DNA of 64,000 bases, from the NCBI RefSeq assembly GCF_020404845.1, contig NZ_JAIOJZ010000035.1, forward strand, positions 1 to 64,000, in the 5' to 3' direction. Below the pieces are notes generated by a model. The model saw only the letters and a list, made by a program, of their open reading frames with translations. It had not been told where the DNA came from and did not search any database. Origin of the DNA: Streptomyces hyderabadensis (GTDB lineage: Bacteria; Actinomycetota; Actinomycetes; Streptomycetales; Streptomycetaceae). Positions 1 through 8,025 of this stretch are shown here, one piece after another. The first letter of the stretch is position 1; each line of letters starts with the position of its first letter. Made by a program: the position numbers and the translations under genes.

Positions 1-77
1 CTCAGATAGTAGGAAGTCCGAGTAATTGTGGAGACAGACGCCCGGCACTCCCTTAGCTTTGTAGGAGCCGAACGTCC

Positions 78-91
78 CGCTCGATCGAGCG
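78..91. repeat. 14-bp perfect palindrome upstream of leuB
   Basis: CGCTCGATCGAGCG is a perfect palindrome. It lies in the 220-base leader ahead of the small basic ORF and leuB. It could be an operator or a short hairpin; nothing else in bases 1-220 reads as a gene. The first 70 bases are less G/C-rich than the surroundings. Confidence 0.35.
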
Positions 92-220
92 AATGGCGGT
101 CGTGAGCCCCTGCCCGTGCAGGCAACCCCTGCGGCATCGTGCTCCCCGCCCCTTCCGGCGTCTCTCCGTACCACTCGCTTCGCTTTCCGCGCTCCCTTAG
201 TGCCGAAGGAGTCGATTCCC

Positions 221-352
221 ATGGCCGAGACGACCGTCCGCCGCCGAGTCCGCCACCTCTCCCGCACCAGCGACTCCGACCGCAAGAACGCCGCGGCCGC
301 CCTCCAGCGCTCCCTCGACCGCCGGGACAACGGCGGCGCCACCGGCCACTGA
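221..352 (+). CDS. Small basic hypothetical protein (43 aa)
   Basis: I do not recognise this gene. It is a 43-residue, Arg-rich, hydrophilic peptide (about ten Arg) with no hydrophobic segment. The ATG is preceded by GAAGGA about ten bases upstream, a reasonable ribosome binding site, and the TGA falls 76 bases before leuB. Upstream in-frame starts would give longer Pro/Ser-rich leaders without a better binding site, so I chose the ATG at 221. It could be a leader ORF for leuB, but it shows no run of Leu codons. It could also be a chance ORF. Confidence 0.45.
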   Translation: MAETTVRRRVRHLSRTSDSDRKNAAAALQRSLDRRDNGGATGH

Positions 353-428
353 GCCCTCGTGGACGGCGGAGGCGTCCGCATGGCGGACGCCTCATGTCAT
401 CCCCTGGGACGAGCGGTAGGGTGCCGTC

Positions 429-1472
429 ATGTCTCGCAGCCTCAATCTCGCAGTGATTCCCGGTGACGGCATCGGCCAGGAGGTCGTGGCCGAGGGTCTC
501 AAGGTCCTCTCCGCCGTCCTTCCGCAGGATGTGAAGCTGGAGACCAAGGAATTCGACTTCGGCGCCCGGCGCTACCACGCCACCGGTGAGACCCTCACCG
601 ACGCCGACCTCGACGCCCTCAAGGCGCACGACGCCATCCTGCTCGGCGCGATCGGCGACCCGTCGGTGCCGTCCGGCGTGCTGGAGCGCGGCTTCCTGCT
701 CAAGCTCCGCTTCGCCTTCGACCACCACGTCAACCTGCGCCCGAGCAAGCTCCTGCCCGGCGTCGCCACCCCGCTCGCCGGCCAGCCCGAGATCGACTTC
801 GTCGTCGTCCGCGAGGGCACCGAGGGCCCGTACACGGGCAACGGCGGCACCATCCGCACGGGCACCGAGCACGAGGTCGCCACCGAGGTCTCCGTCAACA
901 CCGCCTACGGCGTCGAGCGCGTCGTCCGCGACGCCTTCGCCCGCGCCCAGGCCCGCCCCCGCAAGAAGCTCACGCTGGTCCACAAGAACAACGTGCTGAC
1001 CTTCGCGGGCCACCTGTGGACCAACATCTTCAACAAGGTGGCCGCGGAGTACCCCGAGGTCACCACCGACTACATCCACGTCGACGCCGCGACCATCTAC
1101 CTGGTCACCGACCCGGCCCGGTTCGACGTGATCGTCACCGACAACCTCTTCGGCGACATCATCACCGACCTCGCCGCCGCCGTCTCGGGCGGCATCGGCG
1201 TCGCCGCCAGCGGGAACATCAACCCGTCCGGCGACTTCCCCTCGATGTTCGAGCCGGTGCACGGCTCCGCGCCCGACATCGCCGGCCAGGGCAAGGCCGA
1301 CCCCACCGCCACGGTCCTCTCCGTCGCCCTGCTGCTGCGCCACCTCGGCTACGAGGACGAGGCCGCCCGGATCGAGGAAGCCGTCTCCGCCGACCTCGGC
1401 GAGCGCGGCGGTCTGCCCGCCCGGAGCACCTCCGAGATCGGCGACGCGCTCGCCGTACGAGTAGCCGGCTGA
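429..1472 (+). CDS. leuB: 3-isopropylmalate dehydrogenase
   Basis: Catalyses the NAD-dependent oxidative decarboxylation of 3-isopropylmalate to 2-oxoisocaproate, the third step of leucine synthesis in the cytoplasm. At 347 aa it fits the family. An N-terminal VIPGDGIGQEV opens the dehydrogenase fold. LVHKNNVL carries the catalytic Lys region. DNLFGDIITDLAA supplies metal-binding Asp residues, and EPVHGSAPDIAGQGKADP is the family signature near the C-terminus. The ATG at 429 has only a weak GGTAGGG upstream. A strong hairpin at 1502-1539 ends the unit, so leuB is probably not cotranscribed with ilvE. leuC and leuD lie about 35 kb away in this window. Confidence 0.97.
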   Translation: MSRSLNLAVIPGDGIGQEVVAEGLKVLSAVLPQDVKLETKEFDFGARRYHATGETLTDADLDALKAHDAILLGAIGDPSVPSGVLERGFLLKLRFAFDHHVNLRPSKLLPGVATPLAGQPEIDFVVVREGTEGPYTGNGGTIRTGTEHEVATEVSVNTAYGVERVVRDAFARAQARPRKKLTLVHKNNVLTFAGHLWTNIFNKVAAEYPEVTTDYIHVDAATIYLVTDPARFDVIVTDNLFGDIITDLAAAVSGGIGVAASGNINPSGDFPSMFEPVHGSAPDIAGQGKADPTATVLSVALLLRHLGYEDEAARIEEAVSADLGERGGLPARSTSEIGDALAVRVAG

Positions 1473-1501
1473 CCCCGGCGCACTCGAAAACCAACCTTTC
1501 G

Positions 1502-1540
1502 AAGCCGCCGGGTCCGAAAAACAAGGCACCCGGCGGCTTT
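1502..1540 (+). terminator. Intrinsic terminator after leuB
   Basis: AAGCCGCCGGGT (1502-1513) pairs perfectly with ACCCGGCGGCTT (1528-1539) across a 14-base A-rich loop, followed by TTTCTCCT. It lies 30 bases after the leuB stop. Confidence 0.85.
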
Positions 1541-1728
1541 CTCCTGCGTCCGCCAGGTGCGACCATCGAACCCTGGGCCGCATTCACCCCGTTTCACCCG
1601 TCGTGGGCCGCGCGCGATAATCGAACGCGAAGCCGCGATTTGAGGGAATGCTCGGACGTCCTAGCACCGGCCACCGGCCGTACGGGCGTGACCGCGGCCC
1701 GTCACAACCAATACCGGTACTGCATCTC

Positions 1729-1746
1729 CCGGGGGACAACCCCCGG
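1729..1746 (+). promoter_or_regulatory. GC-rich hairpin in the ilvE 5' region
   Basis: CCGGGGG-ACAA-CCCCCGG is a perfect 7-bp stem with a tetraloop, about 60 bases before the ilvE start. It may be part of a leader control element or only mRNA structure. No U-run follows. Confidence 0.4.
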
Positions 1747-1807
1747 ACCCCCGGCCGGACACGGACGCCGCCCGCACGTCTGCCAGGAAGCGAAGGACAT
1801 TCACCTC

Positions 1808-2896
1808 ATGACGACGCCCACGATCGAGCTCAAGCCCTCCGCCAGCCCGCTCTCGGACTCCGAGCGCGCGGCGATTCTGGCCAACCCCGGGTTCGGCCGC
1901 CACTTCACCGACCACATGGTGACGATCAAGTGGACCGAGGGCCGCGGCTGGCACGACGGCCAGCTCGTGCCGTACGCCCCGCTCTCCCTCGACCCGGCCA
2001 CCATGGTCCTGCACTACGCGCAGGAGATCTTTGAGGGACTGAAGGCCTACCGGCGGCCCGACGGCTCCGTCGCCACCTTCCGCCCGGAGAAGAACGGCGC
2101 CCGCTTCCAGGCGTCCGCGCGCCGCCTAGGCATGCCCGAGCTACCGGTCGAGACCTTCATCGAGGCCTGTGACGCGCTGGTGCGGCAGGACGAGAAGTGG
2201 GTCCCGGCGCACGGCGGCGAGGAGTCCCTCTACCTGCGCCCCTTCATGATCGCCACCGAGGTCGGCCTGGGCGTCAAGCCGGCCAACGAGTACCTCTTCC
2301 TCGTCATCGCCTCCCCGGCCGGCGCCTACTTCCCGGGCGGCGTCAAGCCGGTCTCCATCTGGGTCTCCGAGGACCGGGTCCGCGCCGTCCCCGGCGGCAT
2401 GGGCGACGCCAAGACCGGCGGCAACTACGCGGCTTCCCTGCTGGCCCAGGCCGAGGCCGCCGCCAAGGGCTGCGACCAGGTCTGCTACCTCGACGCCATC
2501 GAGCGCACGTGGGTCGAGGAACTGGGCGGCATGAATCTGTACTTCGTGTACGGCAACAAGATCATCACGCCCACCCTCACCGGTTCCATCCTGGAGGGCG
2601 TCACCCGCGACTCCCTGCTCACCGTCGCCCGCGACCTCGGCTACGAGGCCGAGGAGGGCCGCGTCTCCGTGGACCAGTGGCAGCGCGACTCGGAGAACGG
2701 CACCCTCACCGAGGTCTTCGCCTGCGGCACCGCGGCCGTGATCACCCCGGTCGGCACGGTCAAGCGGACCGGCGCCCAGTGGCAGCAGAGCGGGGGCGAG
2801 CCGGGCGAGGTGACGCAGCGGCTGCGGGACGCGCTGCTCGACATTCAGCGCGGGACGGTCGAGGACACGCACGGGTGGATGCACACGCTGGCCTGA
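1808..2896 (+). CDS. ilvE: Branched-chain amino acid aminotransferase
   Basis: PLP-dependent fold-type IV transaminase that interconverts Leu, Ile and Val with their 2-oxo acids, using glutamate/2-oxoglutarate. It is 362 aa. The PLP-binding Lys is K202 in GGMGDAKTGGNYAAS. The substrate loop EIFEGLKAYRRPDGS and the C-terminal EVFACGTAAVITPVG phosphate-binding region are both present. I chose the ATG at 1808, with GAAGGA about ten bases upstream, over longer in-frame extensions that reach back into leuB and are Arg/Pro-rich shadow sequence. The 5' region holds a hairpin. A bidirectional hairpin separates it from the converging permease gene. Confidence 0.97.
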   Translation: MTTPTIELKPSASPLSDSERAAILANPGFGRHFTDHMVTIKWTEGRGWHDGQLVPYAPLSLDPATMVLHYAQEIFEGLKAYRRPDGSVATFRPEKNGARFQASARRLGMPELPVETFIEACDALVRQDEKWVPAHGGEESLYLRPFMIATEVGLGVKPANEYLFLVIASPAGAYFPGGVKPVSIWVSEDRVRAVPGGMGDAKTGGNYAASLLAQAEAAAKGCDQVCYLDAIERTWVEELGGMNLYFVYGNKIITPTLTGSILEGVTRDSLLTVARDLGYEAEEGRVSVDQWQRDSENGTLTEVFACGTAAVITPVGTVKRTGAQWQQSGGEPGEVTQRLRDALLDIQRGTVEDTHGWMHTLA

Positions 2897-2922
2897 CGTC
2901 CCCGGCGCGGGGGCGGGCCTTG

Positions 2923-2941
2923 CCGGGGGCTCCGCCCCCGG
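2923..2941. terminator. Bidirectional hairpin terminator
   Basis: CCGGGGGC-TCC-GCCCCCGG is a perfect 8-bp stem between the convergent ilvE and permease genes. G/C-rich hairpins of this form without U-tracts are common at Streptomyces gene ends. Confidence 0.7.
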
Positions 2942-2948
2942 ACCCGGC

Positions 2949-4397
2949 CTATGCCCGCCCACCACCCGACTCGGTCGGACAAGAAGCGAGCAGCCCCTCC
3001 TCGGGGGCTTTCGCCCCAGCGGCTCCAGGCGTGCACAGCACGTACGCCACCCCGCCCACCAGCCCCGACAGCAGGAAGCTGCAGTCCACCCCGCCGGTGA
3101 GGGACAGCAGCGGGCCCTCGTACGACGGCAGGGAGACCGCGAGCACGCCGACCGCCGCACCCACCGCCCAGGCGGCCGTGGCGGGGACGTTCCAGCCCGA
3201 CCGGTACCAGTAGATCCCGCCCCGCGCCCGGCGGTTGAAGACCTGGAGGGCGTCCGGGTCGTAGACGCCGCCGCAGCGGACCGCGCCGATCATCGTGATG
3301 ACCGCCCACGGGGTGCCGATCGCCGTCAGCAGCAGCACGAAGGACGTCATCGCCGACTGCGCCTCCCAGGCGTAGTGCCCGGCGAAGACACAGGCCGTGG
3401 CGACGACGGCGACGGCGCAGGTGGCGCGGGCGCGGGAGGCGCGCGGCAGGATGGCGTCCAGGTCCAGGCCCATCGAGTACAGCATCAGCCCCGCGTTGCC
3501 GACCGAGCCGGCCGAGGCGGCGAGCAGCAGCGGGACCAGGTACCAGGCGGGGGCGGCGTCGACCAGCGGCCCCGCGTAGTCCAGGGCGGCACGGGCGGCG
3601 TACGCCGTGAAGGTGCCGAAGAGCTGCGGGACCAGCAGACCCAGCATCAGCCCCAGCCAGGTGGCGTGCAGCACCCGGCGGGAGGAGAAGCGGGCCGGGG
3701 AGATGTAGCGGGTGTAGTCGCCGAGCAGCGTGATGAAGGCGATCGGCCCGGACAGTCCCGCGGCCACCGCCGCCAGCAGCCACGTCGGCCAGAAGCCGCC
3801 CAGCAGATACCCGCCCGCCTCCGGCAGCGCGGCGGTGGTGAAGTCGGGCGCGTAGGCGATCACGCCCAGCACCAGCAGCGCGGTCATGCCGTAGGCCAGC
3901 ACCCGGGACATGGCGAGCAGCACCCGGTAGCCGTAGACCGCGCCCGCGACGGTCGCGGCGGCCAGCAGGCCGTAGACGACGGCGTACGTCGCACCGCCCT
4001 GCGGCACGCCGAGGAGCCGGCCGAGCGCGCCCGCCATCACGTCCCCGCCGATCCACACGGTCAGCGCGGTGTAGCCGAGGGCCAGGAGCAGCCCGACCAC
4101 CGAGCCGACCAGCCGTCCGCGCACCCCGAACTGGGCGCCCGAGGACGTGGACAGGTTGGTGCCGGTGCGCAGGGAGATCAGCGCCAGCGGGGCCGTGAAG
4201 AGCGTTCCGACGACCGTCCCCGCGACCACCGCGCTCACCGACGCCCACCAGCCGAGGCCGAAGGACGGCGGCAGCCAGCCGAAGACGATCACGCCCAGGC
4301 AGAGGTTGGACCCCAGCAGGATCGAGACCAGGTCCCGGGGTCCGCTGGTGCGTTCCGCCTCGGGGATGGTGTCGACTCCGCGCTGTTCTATCGGCAT
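2949..4397 (-). CDS. NCS1-family purine/cytosine-type permease
   Basis: A 482-aa integral membrane protein with about twelve hydrophobic segments, typical of the NCS1 nucleobase/hydantoin/allantoin symporters (CodB-like). The N-terminal segment holds SILLGSNLCLG and STSSGAQFGVRGR, the helix 1 and 3 regions of this family. The C-terminal tail is short and hydrophilic. GAAGGAG lies at ideal spacing before the ATG at 4397. It is divergent from the urease-like genes and shares a palindrome-rich intergenic region with them, so it probably imports a nitrogen source used by that cluster. The substrate cannot be read from sequence; uracil, allantoin, hydantoin and cytosine are all possible. Confidence 0.85.
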   Translation of the reverse strand: MPIEQRGVDTIPEAERTSGPRDLVSILLGSNLCLGVIVFGWLPPSFGLGWWASVSAVVAGTVVGTLFTAPLALISLRTGTNLSTSSGAQFGVRGRLVGSVVGLLLALGYTALTVWIGGDVMAGALGRLLGVPQGGATYAVVYGLLAAATVAGAVYGYRVLLAMSRVLAYGMTALLVLGVIAYAPDFTTAALPEAGGYLLGGFWPTWLLAAVAAGLSGPIAFITLLGDYTRYISPARFSSRRVLHATWLGLMLGLLVPQLFGTFTAYAARAALDYAGPLVDAAPAWYLVPLLLAASAGSVGNAGLMLYSMGLDLDAILPRASRARATCAVAVVATACVFAGHYAWEAQSAMTSFVLLLTAIGTPWAVITMIGAVRCGGVYDPDALQVFNRRARGGIYWYRSGWNVPATAAWAVGAAVGVLAVSLPSYEGPLLSLTGGVDCSFLLSGLVGGVAYVLCTPGAAGAKAPEEGLLASCPTESGGGRA

Positions 4398-4427
4398 GGC
4401 TGGTCTCCTTCGACGGCCGCCTGAGAT

Positions 4428-4513
4428 TTAGAGCGACGTTCAATGTGACGTCTGCCTTGCCTGCTCGTCAACGGTTCCACGGCATGGAATTGCTGTTTAG
4501 AGTGATGCTCTAA
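4428..4513. promoter_or_regulatory. Divergent operator region, permease / urease-like genes
   Basis: TTAGAG-TGATG-CTCTAA (4497-4513) is a perfect 6-bp inverted repeat with a 5-bp spacer. A related copy, TTAGAGCGACGTTCAAT (4428-4444), matches it at 12 of 17 positions. It overlaps a second inverted repeat, GACGT-N8-ACGTC (4435-4452). The elements flank the space where the two divergent promoters must lie. The TetR gene ending the cluster (8026-8628) is a candidate binder, but GntR-type regulators bind similar sites. Confidence 0.55.
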
Positions 4514-4541
4514 TCTTGGGATGGCAAGGAGGTGCCGCGAG

Positions 4542-5240
4542 GTGAGACTGACCCCCACGGAACGTGACCGGCTGCTGCTCTTCGGGGCGGCCGAGCTGGC
4601 CCGCGCCCGCCGGGCCCGCGGGCTCAGGCTGAACGTGCCGGAGGCGACCGCGCTGATCGCGGACACCGTGTGCGAGGCGGCCCGCGACGGAGCCCGCCTC
4701 GCCGAGGCCGTCGAGCGCGCCCGGTCCGTGCTCGGCCCCGACGACGTGCTGCCCGGCGTCGCGGACGTGGTCACCGAGGTGCACGTGGAGGCCGTCTTCG
4801 ACGACGGCTCCCGGCTCGCGGTCGTCACCGACCCCGTCGGGGGCGGCGGGCTCGGCGCCGACGCCCCCGGCGCCCTGCTGCCCGGACCCGACCACGCCGA
4901 GCCCGTGGCGGCGCTGCGGCTCCCGGTCACCAACACCGCGACCGTGCCCGTCTCCGTGACCTCCCACTTCCACTTCTTCGAGGCCAACCCGCGCCTGGAC
5001 TTCGACCGGGCGCGGGCCTACGGCATGCGCCTCGCCGTGCCCGCCGGATCCTCGGTCCGCTTCGGCCCCGGCGAGCGCGTCGAGGTGGGGCTGGTACCGA
5101 TCGGCGGCGCCCGCGTCGCCATCGGGTTCGCGGGGCTGGTGGACGGGCCCCTGGACGCGCCGGGCGCGAAACGGGAGGCGCTGAGACGGGCCGCCGCCTG
5201 CGGATACCTGGGCGCCGAGGAAGAGGAGGGGCGGCGATGA
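4542..5240 (+). CDS. ureAB: Fused urease gamma/beta subunit
   Basis: A 232-aa fusion of the small urease gamma and beta subunits, an arrangement known in several actinobacteria. Residues 1-100 are gamma-like, opening with RLTPTERDRLLLF. The rest is beta-like, with VTNTATVPVSVTSHFHFFEANPRLDF in two overlapping parts and a C-terminal VGLVPIGGARVAIGF. I chose the GTG at 4542: an excellent AAGGAGGT sits at 4526-4533 and the protein then begins exactly where urease gamma begins. An ATG at 4521 would place that binding site inside the gene. The stop overlaps the ureC start as ATGA. No ureD, E, F or G accessory gene is found within this window. Confidence 0.9.
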   Translation: MRLTPTERDRLLLFGAAELARARRARGLRLNVPEATALIADTVCEAARDGARLAEAVERARSVLGPDDVLPGVADVVTEVHVEAVFDDGSRLAVVTDPVGGGGLGADAPGALLPGPDHAEPVAALRLPVTNTATVPVSVTSHFHFFEANPRLDFDRARAYGMRLAVPAGSSVRFGPGERVEVGLVPIGGARVAIGFAGLVDGPLDAPGAKREALRRAAACGYLGAEEEEGRR

Positions 5241-6946
5241 GCAGGCCCACAGGACACCCCGCCGAGGCACGTCGCCTCTCCCCGTACGAGTACGCCGCCA
5301 CCCACGGCCCGCGCGCCGGGGACCGGCTGCGCCTGGGCGACTCGGGGCTGGTGGTGCGCGTCGAGTCCGACGCCCAGCGCAGCGGCGACGAGTTCCTCGC
5401 CGGTTTCGGCAAGACCGCCAGGGACGGACTGCACCTCAAGGCCGCCGCCGTCCGCGAGACCTGCGACGTCGTGATCAGCAACGTGGTCGTGATCGACGCC
5501 GTGCAGGGCATCCGGAAGGTGTCGATCGGCATCCGCGAGGGGCGGATCAGCGGTATCGGGCGGGCCGGCAACCCGGACACCCTGGACGGCGTCGACGTCG
5601 TGGTCGGCACCGGCACCTCGATCGTGTCCGGCGAGGGTCTCATCGCCACCGCCGGGGCCGTGGACACCCACGTCCACCTGCTCTCCCCGCGCATCATGGA
5701 GGCCTCGCTGGCCTCCGGCGTGACGACGGTCATCGGGCAGGAGTTCGGCCCGGTGTGGGGCGTCGGCGTCAACTCGCCCTGGGCGCTCAAGCACGCCTTC
5801 GGCGCCTTCGACGCCTGGCCGGTCAACATCGGCTTCCTGGGCCGGGGCTCCTCCTCCCACGGGGCGCCGCTGGTCGAGGCGCTGGCCGAGGGCGGGGCGT
5901 CCGGCTTCAAGGTGCACGAGGACATGGGCGCCCACACCCGCGCCCTCGACACCGCCCTGCGCGTCGCCGAGGAGCACGACGTCCAGGTCGCCCTGCACAG
6001 CGACGGCCTCAACGAATGCCTCTCCGTGGAGGACACCCTGCGGGTGCTGGAGGGCCGCACCATCCACGCCTTCCACATCGAGGGCTGCGGCGGCGGACAC
6101 GTCCCGAACGTGCTGAAGATGGCCGGTGTGCCCAACGTCATCGGCTCCTCCACCAACCCCACCCTGCCCTTCGGCCGGGACGCGGTCGCCGAGCACTACG
6201 GCATGATCGTCTCCGTCCACGACCTCAAGACCGACCTGCCGGGCGACGCCGCCATGGCCCGCGACCGCATCCGGGCCGGGACCATGGGCGCCGAGGACGT
6301 GCTGCACGACCTGGGCGCCATCGGCATCACCTCCTCCGACGCACAGGGCATGGGCCGGGCCGGCGAGACCGTCCGCCGCACCTTCGCCATGGCCGGGAAG
6401 ATGAAGGCCCAGTTCGGCGCCGACGGGGACGACGACAACGAACGCGTCCTGCGCTACATCGCCAAGCTGACCGTCAACCCCGCCATCGCCCACGGCCTCG
6501 CCCACGAGGTCGGCTCCATCGAGGTCGGCAAGCTCGCCGACATCGTGCTGTGGCGCCCGGACCACTTCGGCGCCAAGCCGCAGCTGGTGCTCAAGTCCGG
6601 CTTCCCGGCGTACGGCGTGGTCGGCGACCCGAACGCGGCCACCGACACCTGCGAACCCCTGGTCCTCGGGCCCCAGTTCGGCGCACACGGCGCCACGCCC
6701 GCCGAGATATCGGTGGCATTCGTCGCCCGGGCCGCCGTCGACCAGGGGCACGACACCATGCCCACCCGGCGCCGCCGGGTCGCCGTGCGCGGCACCCGCG
6801 GCATCGGCCCGGCCGACCTGCTCCGCAACTCCCGTACCGGTGCGGTCGACGTCGACCAGCGCACCGGCCTGGTCACCCTCGACGGCGACCCGCTGCGCTC
6901 CGAACCCGCCGATTCGGTCTCCCTCAACCGTCTCTACTTCCTCTGA
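5237..6946 (+). CDS. ureC: Divergent urease-like alpha subunit
   Basis: A 569-aa amidohydrolase of the urease alpha family. All dinickel ligands and catalytic residues can be placed by alignment from memory to Klebsiella UreC: H145 and H147 (THVH), carbamylated K225 and H227 (GFKVHED), H254 (ALHSD), H280 (FHIEG), H328 and D368 (SSDAQ). The normally conserved flap cysteine, which precedes the flap His in VCHHL, is replaced by Val (V327 in SVHDL). The pocket loop that reads GPAAGT in classical ureases reads GPVWGV and is followed by an altered segment. This could be a true urease paralogue matured by accessory proteins encoded elsewhere, or an enzyme for a substituted urea. The agmatine deiminase gene follows 50 bases on. 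Confidence 0.88.
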   Translation: MSRPTGHPAEARRLSPYEYAATHGPRAGDRLRLGDSGLVVRVESDAQRSGDEFLAGFGKTARDGLHLKAAAVRETCDVVISNVVVIDAVQGIRKVSIGIREGRISGIGRAGNPDTLDGVDVVVGTGTSIVSGEGLIATAGAVDTHVHLLSPRIMEASLASGVTTVIGQEFGPVWGVGVNSPWALKHAFGAFDAWPVNIGFLGRGSSSHGAPLVEALAEGGASGFKVHEDMGAHTRALDTALRVAEEHDVQVALHSDGLNECLSVEDTLRVLEGRTIHAFHIEGCGGGHVPNVLKMAGVPNVIGSSTNPTLPFGRDAVAEHYGMIVSVHDLKTDLPGDAAMARDRIRAGTMGAEDVLHDLGAIGITSSDAQGMGRAGETVRRTFAMAGKMKAQFGADGDDDNERVLRYIAKLTVNPAIAHGLAHEVGSIEVGKLADIVLWRPDHFGAKPQLVLKSGFPAYGVVGDPNAATDTCEPLVLGPQFGAHGATPAEISVAFVARAAVDQGHDTMPTRRRRVAVRGTRGIGPADLLRNSRTGAVDVDQRTGLVTLDGDPLRSEPADSVSLNRLYFL

Positions 6947-6996
6947 CCCGCCTCAGCCCCGCTCCGCCCGCCCCTCCGACCTCCTGGGACACCTCC

Positions 6997-8016
6997 ATGA
7001 CCTTCCGCATGCCCCCCGAGTGGGCCCCGCACGAACGCACCTGGATGGCCTGGCCCGGCCCCAACGCGACGTTCACCGACGCCGCGGAGCTGGCCCGGGC
7101 CCGTACCGCCTGGGCCTCGGTCGCCCGGGCGGTGCGCCGTTTCGAGCCGGTGACGATGGTGCACGGACCTGGCCAGGGCGACGGCGCGCGCGAACTGCTC
7201 GGCCCGGACGTCGACCTGGTGGAGCGGGAGCTGGACGACGCCTGGATGCGGGACATCGGCCCGACCTTCGTCACGGACGGGCGGGGCGGGCTGGCCGCCG
7301 TGGACTGGGTGTTCAACGGCTGGGGCGCCCAGGACTGGGCCCGCTGGGAGCACGACGCCGAGATCGCCCGCCATGTGGCGGACCTCGCCGCCGCCCCCGT
7401 GCTGAGCAGCCCGCTCGTCAACGAGGGCGGCGCGATCCACGTCGACGGCGAGGGCACGGTCCTGCTGACCGACACCGTCCAGCTCGGCCCCGGCCGCAAC
7501 CCCGGCTGGAGCCGCCAGGAGGTCGAGGCGGAGATCCACGCCAAGCTCGGCACCAGCAAGGCGATCTGGCTCCCGCACGGCCTGAGCGGCGACTACGGCA
7601 GGTACGGCACCCAGGGCCACGTGGACATCGTCGCGGCCTTCGCGCGGCCGGGCACCGTCGTCGTGCACAGCCAGCGCGACCCGGGCCACCCCGACCACGC
7701 CCGCTCACAGCTGTACCTGGAGATCCTCCGGGGCCAGACCGACGCCAAGGGCCGCCGCCTGGAGGTCGTCGAGGTGCCCGCCCCGACGGTGCTGAAGGAC
7801 GAGGACGGCGACTGGGTCGACTACTCGTACATCAACCACTACCTGTGCAACGGCGGCGTCGTCCTGTGCGCCTTCGGCGACCCGAACGACGAACGCGCGG
7901 CGGGCATCTTCCGCCGTCTGTTCCCCGAGCGGACGGTGACCCTGGTGGACGCGCGTACGATCTTCGCGGGTGGCGGGGGCATCCACTGCGTCACGCAGCA
8001 GCAGCCGAGGATCTAG
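6997..8016 (+). CDS. aguA: Agmatine deiminase (PPAD family)
   Basis: A 339-aa guanidine-modifying enzyme that hydrolyses agmatine to N-carbamoylputrescine and ammonia. The catalytic Cys is C331 in GGGGIHCVTQQQP, the catalytic His is H208 in GTQGHVDIV, and WMRDIGPTF carries the substrate-binding Asp. The N-terminal MPPEWAPHERTWMAWP is typical. It lies 50 bases after the urease-like gene and ends nine bases before a TetR gene, so all are probably one operon. The usual partner that clears the product, N-carbamoylputrescine amidohydrolase (AguB), is not nearby. The ribosome binding site is weak, suggesting translational dependence on upstream genes. Confidence 0.92.
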   Translation: MTFRMPPEWAPHERTWMAWPGPNATFTDAAELARARTAWASVARAVRRFEPVTMVHGPGQGDGARELLGPDVDLVERELDDAWMRDIGPTFVTDGRGGLAAVDWVFNGWGAQDWARWEHDAEIARHVADLAAAPVLSSPLVNEGGAIHVDGEGTVLLTDTVQLGPGRNPGWSRQEVEAEIHAKLGTSKAIWLPHGLSGDYGRYGTQGHVDIVAAFARPGTVVVHSQRDPGHPDHARSQLYLEILRGQTDAKGRRLEVVEVPAPTVLKDEDGDWVDYSYINHYLCNGGVVLCAFGDPNDERAAGIFRRLFPERTVTLVDARTIFAGGGGIHCVTQQQPRI

Positions 8017-8025
8017 GAGCAGCAC

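Noticed and set aside
1016..1807. Long open frame running from inside leuB into ilvE
   Set aside because: It is the Arg/Pro/His-rich out-of-frame reading of leuB joined to the true ilvE frame by high GC; the real ilvE start with a binding site is at 1808.
4521..4541. ATG 4521 as the ureAB start
   Set aside because: It would put the strong AAGGAGGT inside the gene and add seven residues not found at the start of urease gamma; GTG 4542 fits both.
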